Position numbers and translations under genes: made by a program. This document shows positions 1 to 5,477 of a stretch of 7,555 nucleotides of DNA, piece by piece; the stretch's first letter is position 1, and each line of letters opens with the position of its first letter. The stretch is from NCBI GenBank assembly GCA_030706285.1, contig JAUZOU010000139.1, forward strand, positions 1 to 7,555, read 5' to 3'. This stretch comes from Bacteroidota bacterium (lineage in GTDB: Bacteria; Bacteroidota; Bacteroidia; Bacteroidales; UBA1402). The notes under the pieces are model-generated. The model was given only the letters and a program-made list of their open reading frames with translations. It was not told the DNA's origin and made no database searches.

Positions 1-1
1 G

Positions 2-55
2 AATAATCGTGGGCATTCGGAAATGTCAGTTTGGATACCAATCTCAAGAGAATGA
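2..55 (+). CDS. possible 3' end of an upstream gene (partial)
   Basis: One forward frame is open from the left edge and ends in TGA at 53-55, reading ...GHSEMSVWIPISRE. The TGA overlaps the esterase ATG at 52 in an ATGA arrangement, which is typical of translationally coupled genes in one operon. Only about 17 residues are visible, so no family can be named. The call rests only on the overlap geometry. Another frame is also open through this stretch, so this may be chance. Confidence 0.3.
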   Translation, partial: NNRGHSEMSVWIPISRE

Positions 56-1605
56 ACAAAAATCAACTTCTAGTAGCCATAGCGCTACTGACCACCACCT
101 TATCGAAGGCAACCGTTTATGACCTGACCGTAGCCAAAGACGGCACCGGCAATTACACCACCATTCAGGATGCCATCAATGCAGCTCCAGTCGGTACCGG
201 GCGAACGACCATTTTCATCAAGAAAGGCGTTTACCATGAGAAAGTCTTTCTAGGTGCCAACAACAGTTCCATCAATAAGGCCATCAGCCTGATCGGGGAA
301 AATCCGGACAGCGTCATCATTTCCTGGGATGATTATAATGGGCTGGTCAAACCGTATTACACCGGAACCAGCAACATAACCTATGGAAATGCCCAATCTG
401 CCACGTTGACCGTTAATACCACCGGTGAATTCTATATGGAAAACATCACGGTGAAAAACACCTATACGTCCAAGCAGGCGGTCGCTGTTTTTAATTATTC
501 AGACCGGCAGACCTTCAAAAACTGTCGGATTTCCGGATTTCAGGATACTCATTACACCAAGAAAGGGCGCCGGTTCTTTTTCTATCGAACCCGGATCGAA
601 GGTGGTACCGATTTTATTTTTGGAGGAGGAACCTGCTATTTTTACCAATGTGCCATTAAAAGTCTGAAGGGGGGGCAGTATATAACAGCGCCGGAAGACA
701 TCGCTTATTCGGCCAGCCTCCCGTCGGGAAAGACGCTTCGATACGGGCTCATATTCAGAGACTGTGAGGTAGTCAGCGATGGTCAGCTGGCAACCGGCTC
801 TGTTTATCTCGGACGTCCCTGGAACATTGAGTGCGGTTCCCTGTATCTGAATTGCCGACTTGGCAGTCACATCAGGCCTGAGGGCTGGTCGACCTGGTCC
901 GGTAATGAGTCTTCTGCCTTTTTTGCAGAATATAACAGCCTGACAGCCGACGGCGCAGCTTTGGCTGATGTGTCACAACGCGTCTCGTGGAGCTATCAAC
1001 TAACTGATTCAGAAGTTAATAATTACTTACAGCTCAGTAAGATATACACGGTGGGTTCTTTTTCTTCGGCACCGGTTTTCGATCCTGTTTCCAGAATTGT
1101 GGCACCAGCGCCGGTTACAACAGTGACCACAGACGGTCAAACCTTGTCTTGGCCAGCTGTTGACGGTGTCAATGGGTATGTCGTTTATGCAGACGGTTCG
1201 GCTGTTGGCGTGACGGAGACACCCTCGTACAAAGACGCCATTGTTTACTCAAAAACACCGTGCTATACGGTACGGTCTGTCGGACAGTGGGGTAATCTGA
1301 GTGTGCCGGATGGTACCACAGATACCGTGACGGTTGCCGGTATTAACAAGGCCATCAATACGGTGCAAACATCGATTGAATCAAAAAAGTATTCAAAACA
1401 ACCTTTTTCGCTGAAGGCTGATTGTTTGTTGTTTCAGCAACTCACCGACTGCCGCCTTTACCATCTTTCCGGGCATTTGGCCTTGACCGGTCGGCACCTC
1501 ACGTCGCTGTCCCTTGCCAGGCTGCCGAAGGGCCTGTATCTGATGAAAGCGTATGATGCCCGGAACAAAAACTATCAGGTCAAAATTAACATCGAACACG
1601 AATGA
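52..1605 (+). CDS. secreted pectinesterase (pectin methylesterase, CE8) with Fn3-like and T9SS-like C-terminal regions
   Basis: This enzyme hydrolyses methyl esters of homogalacturonan, releasing methanol and exposing galacturonate to lyases and hydrolases. Numbered from the ATG at 52 (517 aa), residues 1-20 form a signal peptide (MNKNQLLVAIALLTTTLSKA). A right-handed beta-helix catalytic domain covers about 22-335. The family motifs are all present: GVYHE near 60, QAVAV (Gln142), FQDTHY (Gln164, Asp165), DFIFG (Asp187) and YLGRPW (Arg255, Trp257). The two catalytic aspartates, the oxyanion glutamines and the substrate Arg/Trp are therefore intact. Single-domain bacterial homologues are usually 320-370 aa; the extra length is a fibronectin-III-like segment (about 350-430) and a terminal segment (about 465-517) with LYHLSG and LPKGLYLMKA, resembling a T9SS type A sorting domain. 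A TTG at 31 is also in frame, but the ATG puts the signal peptide at the N terminus. The GH2 gene follows after 134 bases, which suggests a pectin utilization locus. Confidence 0.93.
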   Translation: MNKNQLLVAIALLTTTLSKATVYDLTVAKDGTGNYTTIQDAINAAPVGTGRTTIFIKKGVYHEKVFLGANNSSINKAISLIGENPDSVIISWDDYNGLVKPYYTGTSNITYGNAQSATLTVNTTGEFYMENITVKNTYTSKQAVAVFNYSDRQTFKNCRISGFQDTHYTKKGRRFFFYRTRIEGGTDFIFGGGTCYFYQCAIKSLKGGQYITAPEDIAYSASLPSGKTLRYGLIFRDCEVVSDGQLATGSVYLGRPWNIECGSLYLNCRLGSHIRPEGWSTWSGNESSAFFAEYNSLTADGAALADVSQRVSWSYQLTDSEVNNYLQLSKIYTVGSFSSAPVFDPVSRIVAPAPVTTVTTDGQTLSWPAVDGVNGYVVYADGSAVGVTETPSYKDAIVYSKTPCYTVRSVGQWGNLSVPDGTTDTVTVAGINKAINTVQTSIESKKYSKQPFSLKADCLLFQQLTDCRLYHLSGHLALTGRHLTSLSLARLPKGLYLMKAYDARNKNYQVKINIEHE

Positions 1606-1739
1606 TGCGTTGAAACGAGCCTGTTTGAACCAAACATCAAAGCAGATGATTATTCGACCTGCGAGTTGCATAGGATCTTGAACGAAAAAGTAAGGATCAG
1701 ATAAAAATTGTATTTTGCCTAACGAAAAAACGAATCAAT

Positions 1740-4352
1740 ATGTCTATCTATCGCCGTTCCTTTTTTGCTGCGTTGCTGCTGACTACTCTGATGCCTGTTG
1801 GCATCAGTTCCCAGACCATCCGGACATTCTCTGTAGCCGGGTTTTATGAATTGCCGAACAGTGGCAGACATGTGTATAATTTCAATGTTGGCTGGCGTTT
1901 TGTCCGGGGCAATCCGGTTGATGCCGAAGCCTTGAACTTTGATGATCATCAATGGCCGGTGGTCAGTTTGCCGCATACAGTTGAACTGATGCCCTGCGAG
2001 GCAAGCGGCTGCCGCAATTATCAAGGCCCGGCCTGGTACCGGAAGCATTTCACCGTGGATGGTCACATGCAGGGTAAAAGGCTGTCGTTGTATGTTGAAG
2101 CGGCGATGGGACGGACCCAGGTTTATGTGAATGGGAAACACGTGTTGGAGCATCTGGGCGGGTATCTGCCGTTCAGCATCGATCTGACGAAACTGGGCGT
2201 GAAGCCAGGTCAGGTCTGCCTGGTGGCCATCAAAGTCGATAACAGCGACGACAACAGTTATCCTCCCGGGAAGCCTCAAAATAAACTGGATTTCTGTTAC
2301 CACGGTGGCATTTACCGGGATACCTGGCTGATTGCCACGTCCGATGTTCATGTGTCCGATCCGAATGCGGCAGACAAAGTGGCCGGAGGAGGCGTCTTTG
2401 CCCATGTTGAAAACCTGACCGAAACACATGCAACCGTTGTTGTCAAGACCGACGTGCAGAATGACGGACAGATAGCCGGCAAGATTAAGGTGATGACGGT
2501 GTTGCGCGATCCGCAAGGTAAACCGGTCAAATCTGCCACGTCAACGGTTCTGGTTGCTTCAGACGCTTCTGCCCAGGCTGTTCAAACGCTGACGGTCAAA
2601 CAACCGCAAGTCTGGTCACCTGAAATGCCTTCTCTCTATACGCTTGAAACCCGGCTGACCGACAACAAAGGCCATAGCCTGGACGGCGGTATCACCCGTA
2701 TCGGACTTCGCAAACTTGAATTCAAGGGCAAAGATGGCTTTTACCTGAACGGGAAACCCTATGATAAACTCATCGGCGCCAACCGCCATCAGGATTTTGC
2801 CTATGTCGGCAATGCCGTTCCGAATTCCCAGCAATGGCGGGATGCCAAACTCCTGCGGGATGCCGGCTGCCGTGTCATCCGAACCGCCCATTATCCACAG
2901 GATCCTTCCTTCATGGATGCCTGCGACGAGTTGGGCCTGTTTGTCATCGTCGCCATTCCGGGCTGGCAATATTTCAACAAAGATCCTCATTTCGCCGAAT
3001 TATGCTATCAGGATTTGCGCAATACCATCAGGCGGGACCGCAACCATGCTTGTCTGATGATGTGGGAACCCATTCTGAACGAAACGCAGTATCCAGCCTC
3101 CTTTTCCTTGCAAACGCTTGCCATCACGCGGGAAGAGTATCCTTATCCCGGCACCTTTTCAGCTGCCGACGGGAAATCAGCCGGTATTAAGGATAATTAC
3201 GATGTTGTCTATGGTTTCCCCGAAGACTTGAACAAATACAACCAGCCGATGTTCACTCGCGAATGGGGCGAATACGTGGATGACTGGTTTGCCCACAATG
3301 CTCCGAACCGGGTCTCACGAAGCTGGGGTGAAGGCCCGCAAGTCGTTCAGGCGATGCACTTGGCCATGGTGTATAACGACATGTGCAACACGCCTCGTCA
3401 GTTTATCGGCGGAGCGCTTTGGCATCCCTTCGACCATCAGCGTGGGTATCATCCGGATCCATATTGGGGCGGTTTGCTCGATGCCTTCCGTCAGCCGAAA
3501 TATGCCTACTATCTATTCAAAAGCCAGATGGATCCGAAGTTGGTGCACCCCTTGGCTCAAACCGGTCCGATGGTGTTTGTGGCCCATGAAATGACGCCTT
3601 TTTCCAGCCCGGATGTGACCGTTTTTACCAACTGCGATTCTGTCCGCCTCATTCGTTATGAGCAGGACACGTTCATTCAGAAAGTGGAACGGAAACTGTT
3701 GGGCATGCCCAATCCTCCGGTCGTGTTTAAAGGTATCTTTGACAATTACCAACTGCGGAAGCTTTCCTATATCCAAAAGAAATGGCAGAAAGCCAGCTTG
3801 TTGGTCGAAGGCATTATCGATGGTCAGGTGGTTTGTACGGAGAAAAAAATGCCGTCCCGCCGTTCGTCCAAACTCCGTTTGATGCTCGATCATCAGGGGC
3901 AGGCACTACAAGCCGACGGCTCCGATTTTGCCGTTGTTGTCTGTGAGGAAACCGACGACGAAGGCAACGTCCGGCGCCTGGCGAAAGACAACATCGTCTT
4001 TACCGTGGAAGGAGAGGGCTCCATCATCGGCGATGTCTCGACCGGCGCCAACCCCCGTGCCGTCGAATTTGGTTCAGCCCCCGTCCTGATCCGTTCCACC
4101 ATCCATCCCGGAACGATCATCGTCAATGCCCGCGTCCAGTTTGAAGGCGAGAACGCCCCGGCACCCGCACGCCTCACATTCGAAAGTGTGCCCCCTGTTT
4201 ATCCGCTGCTCTATCAGGAAAAGCCCTGGAAATCCGATTTCCTCTCCCTGTCAGCAAACCGGACATTCACACCAACCCTCACCGACGAACAAAAGCAAAA
4301 AGCCCTTCAGGAAGTCGAACAACAACAAACCACCTTCGGGAAAACGTTCTGA
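1740..4352 (+). CDS. secreted family 2 glycoside hydrolase (beta-galactosidase/beta-glucuronidase type)
   Basis: This is a retaining exo-glycosidase that removes a terminal beta-linked sugar. Beside a pectinesterase, a beta-galactosyl or glucuronyl residue of pectin side chains is a reasonable inference, but the substrate is not shown by sequence. The 870-aa protein has a signal peptide (about 1-24, no lipobox Cys), a GH2 sugar-binding jelly roll (about 45-200, with GPAWYRKHF and YVNGKHV), an Ig-like domain (about 215-325) and a TIM barrel (about 330-600). Glu448 in MMWEPILNET is the likely acid/base and Glu508 in FTREWGEYVDDW the likely nucleophile. GGALWHPFDHQRGYHPDP (about 557-574) is typical of the Bacteroidales branch. 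Two C-terminal beta domains follow: one DUF4982-like (VTVFTNCDSVRLI, about 626-638) and one GH2 C5-like (LQADGSDFAVVV, about 723-734). The leader is AT-rich with no clear Shine-Dalgarno site, and I found no convincing promoter in the 134-base gap, so cotranscription with the esterase is plausible. Confidence 0.92.
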   Translation: MSIYRRSFFAALLLTTLMPVGISSQTIRTFSVAGFYELPNSGRHVYNFNVGWRFVRGNPVDAEALNFDDHQWPVVSLPHTVELMPCEASGCRNYQGPAWYRKHFTVDGHMQGKRLSLYVEAAMGRTQVYVNGKHVLEHLGGYLPFSIDLTKLGVKPGQVCLVAIKVDNSDDNSYPPGKPQNKLDFCYHGGIYRDTWLIATSDVHVSDPNAADKVAGGGVFAHVENLTETHATVVVKTDVQNDGQIAGKIKVMTVLRDPQGKPVKSATSTVLVASDASAQAVQTLTVKQPQVWSPEMPSLYTLETRLTDNKGHSLDGGITRIGLRKLEFKGKDGFYLNGKPYDKLIGANRHQDFAYVGNAVPNSQQWRDAKLLRDAGCRVIRTAHYPQDPSFMDACDELGLFVIVAIPGWQYFNKDPHFAELCYQDLRNTIRRDRNHACLMMWEPILNETQYPASFSLQTLAITREEYPYPGTFSAADGKSAGIKDNYDVVYGFPEDLNKYNQPMFTREWGEYVDDWFAHNAPNRVSRSWGEGPQVVQAMHLAMVYNDMCNTPRQFIGGALWHPFDHQRGYHPDPYWGGLLDAFRQPKYAYYLFKSQMDPKLVHPLAQTGPMVFVAHEMTPFSSPDVTVFTNCDSVRLIRYEQDTFIQKVERKLLGMPNPPVVFKGIFDNYQLRKLSYIQKKWQKASLLVEGIIDGQVVCTEKKMPSRRSSKLRLMLDHQGQALQADGSDFAVVVCEETDDEGNVRRLAKDNIVFTVEGEGSIIGDVSTGANPRAVEFGSAPVLIRSTIHPGTIIVNARVQFEGENAPAPARLTFESVPPVYPLLYQEKPWKSDFLSLSANRTFTPTLTDEQKQKALQEVEQQQTTFGKTF

Positions 4353-4553
4353 AGATGGGGGAGTGGGTGGTGGCTGACATTGAACTGAGGATTGAAGGTG
4401 ACTTACAAGACGTTGGATGGAAAAGTGACTGACAATTCATTAGCCTGAATTGCCATTCGAGTGTTATAACGATGAGACAATCTTATCAAGGCGGAAGAAA
4501 CTGTGGTATCTTTGAAATGAATGATAATCAAATGAACGGATGAATTTTGACAG
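4353..4553. other. intergenic stretch downstream of the GH2 gene
   Basis: No coding region can be supported here. It holds a small inverted repeat, CAATTCA at 4433-4439 and TGAATTG at 4446-4452 with a 6-base loop. There is no T-run after it, so it is at best a weak terminator for the GH2 transcript. A -7-like box lies at 4507-4514 and is listed separately. Confidence 0.5.
4507..4514 (+). promoter_or_regulatory. candidate Bacteroidota -7 promoter box (TATCTTTG)
   Basis: TATCTTTG matches the TAnnTTTG -7 element known for the primary sigma factor of Bacteroidota. I see no TTTG-like -33 element at the usual ~20-base distance upstream, so the match is half a promoter. Two short reading frames begin just after it (ATG at 4517, 8 codons; ATG at 4540, 17 codons running into the palindrome). 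It may be the relic promoter of the truncated beta-barrel gene that follows. Confidence 0.35.
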
Positions 4554-4591
4554 AATGAATTACCCCGGGGCTTGCCCCGGGGTAATTCATT
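4554..4591. repeat. perfect 17-bp-arm GC-rich palindrome, REP/MITE-like
   Basis: The left arm AATGAATTACCCCGGGG (4554-4570) and the right arm CCCCGGGGTAATTCATT (4575-4591) are exact reverse complements around the loop CTTG. Each arm also contains the self-complementary CCCCGGGG. There is no T-run on either side, so it does not look like a canonical intrinsic terminator. It sits exactly where the beta-barrel reading frame begins. A dispersed REP-like element or a small insertion is my inference; the inverted repeat itself is directly visible. Confidence 0.85.
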
Positions 4592-4912
4592 GACCTCTTG
4601 GTTGGTGTCAGAATCGGAAAACCGTTGTTGCGCTCTGGTCACTATGCCGTCAATCTTCTTGCTGGTGTATGTACTTATTTTTCCAACAATAATAGTTATT
4701 CAGTTGTTACGCCTATGCATAGCGGTTTGTTTTCTTTCAACCGATATGTTGGGGAAGCTAAAAGACACAGCTTCGTTGTCTGCGTGGGATACCAATATGG
4801 GAAACGTGGATACAAGGAGGCTTTTCAAAATGAGATAAGCCATGTTACCAGTACGGGTGAATTCAACGTATTCCCTTTGATACTTTCAATGGGGTATGGC
4901 TTTCATTTTTAA
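4586..4912 (+). pseudogene. 3' fragment of a probable outer-membrane beta-barrel protein
   Basis: This frame follows an in-frame TAA (4583-4585) inside the palindrome and runs without interruption to TAA at 4910-4912, about 108 codons. It has no credible start at its 5' end: the first candidates are TTG at 4598 and a very internal ATG at 4715. The translation alternates hydrophobic and polar residues as beta-strands do (VGVRIGKPLL, HSFVVCVGYQYGKRGYKEAF) and ends in FPLILSMGYGFHF, with a terminal Phe as in outer-membrane barrels whose last strand is the BAM recognition signal. The natural codon use and barrel-like ending argue that it is a real gene remnant. The N-terminal signal peptide and most of the barrel are missing. 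The exact family is not recognised. Confidence 0.55.
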
Positions 4913-5045
4913 TTCATTTTGGAATTCGTTTACTGACCAATTTCATTGCGCCCCATTTTCCCTCCTCATACCCCCCAATCCTCGTCAACGCCGGGTTGTT
5001 ACCGTAAAAAGTGATAGACCAAGAACAGAATGGTATCAGTCTTGT

Positions 5046-5053
5046 TGTCTTTG
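5046..5053 (+). promoter_or_regulatory. degenerate -7 box upstream of the ATPase remnant
   Basis: TGTCTTTG followed by C differs from the TAnnTTTGC consensus only at the second base. It lies 39 bases before the ATG at 5093, a normal leader length for this phylum. I see no clear -33 partner. It is probably the decayed promoter of the truncated ATPase gene. Confidence 0.25.
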
Positions 5054-5092
5054 CAACCATGGTGAAATTTACAGCTGTAAAAAACATTGCTT

Positions 5093-5167
5093 ATGAAGTT
5101 CTATAGTCGTACAAAAGAAATAGCTGAATTACAGCGAATAAAGGAGATGGCCTATTGCTTCCGTTGA
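5093..5167 (+). pseudogene. 5' remnant of an AAA-type ATPase gene (DUF234/archaeal-ATPase-like family)
   Basis: ATG at 5093 opens 24 codons that begin MKFYSRTKEIAELQRIKEMA and end in TGA at 5165. This closely resembles the N terminus of the large Bacteroidales family of AAA+ ATPases that start MKFYxRxKEIAELQRI, followed by a HSRM segment and a GRRRxGKT Walker A motif. After the stop, the same frame reads HSAGNRRN and then TAA, which may be a decayed trace of that region, but no Walker A motif survives. The intact family members are several hundred residues long, so nearly all of the gene is missing. Recognition is from memory of the family N terminus. Confidence 0.6.
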
Positions 5168-5425
5168 CATTCAGCAGGAAACAGGCGTAACTAATCAAAA
5201 AATCACGGACGGTCTGGCTGCTTCTTATAATCACTCCCAATTGATCATAATCAGCTTATTTAGTCAACACATACTGCTGACGATGAACAGCATGATCATC
5301 CGGCAAACCACACAACCCCCATCGATCTGTCCAGCCTTCCAACAGGTTGTTAATTGTTGAAAATCGCTTTCGGAACAAAAAAGATCACATTAAAGCTAAA
5401 GCGGTAAGAAACATGAAAAGGACGT
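5168..5425. other. intergenic stretch with no supported gene
   Basis: All frames on both strands are broken or very short. Apart from the first ~25 bases, which may continue the decayed ATPase frame, I see no recognisable protein, RNA gene or repeat. It separates the ATPase remnant from the hairpin that ends the leftward operon. Confidence 0.5.
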
Positions 5426-5477
5426 TAATGCAAATTGGAGGGCAGTCGAAAAAACACTTGCCCTCCAATTTGCATTA
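5426..5477 (-). terminator. long perfect hairpin at the end of the leftward operon, probable terminator
   Basis: TAATGCAAATTGGAGGGCA (5426-5444) and its exact reverse complement (5459-5477) form a 19-bp stem around a 14-base loop containing six A's on the + strand (six U's in the leftward transcript). The outer arm includes the stop codon of the cohesin-like gene (5475-5477), so the stem begins directly at the end of translation. Position and strength favour a transcription end or RNA-stabilising structure. No canonical U-run follows the stem, because the U-run is inside the loop, so termination by the intrinsic mechanism is uncertain. Confidence 0.6.

Noticed and set aside
31..51. TTG at 31 as the pectinesterase start
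   Set aside because: The ATG at 52 places the signal peptide directly at the N terminus (MNKNQLL...); starting at TTG would add seven charged/polar residues ahead of it.
1622..1636. Small hairpin TGTTTG-AAC-CAAACA after the pectinesterase as a terminator
   Set aside because: It has only six AT-rich pairs and no T-run, too weak to claim termination; read-through into the GH2 gene seems more likely.
1711..1717. TATTTTG before the GH2 gene as a -7 promoter box
   Set aside because: It is one base short of TAnnTTTG, and no TTTG-like element lies at the expected distance upstream.
1719..2516. Long open frame (265 codons) on the - strand inside the GH2 gene
   Set aside because: It lies antisense to a clearly conserved GH2 N-terminal region, resembles no family I know and has low-complexity His/Arg-rich content typical of antisense frames.
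4403..4642. - strand frame of 79 codons containing NELPRGKPRGN
   Set aside because: The PRGKPRG string is simply the translation of the perfect palindrome; the rest shows no protein-like pattern and is antisense to the beta-barrel fragment.
4572..4838. + strand 88-codon frame with a hydrophobic stretch (PSIFLLVYVLIFPTIIV)
   Set aside because: It starts inside the palindrome loop and is out of frame with the beta-barrel fragment, whose translation and ending are more convincing. The apparent membrane segment is likely a frame artefact.
4554..5477. The two strong hairpins as integron attC sites or ends of one mobile element
   Set aside because: The arms are unrelated in sequence, no integrase or transposase lies between them and neither has attC-type core sites.
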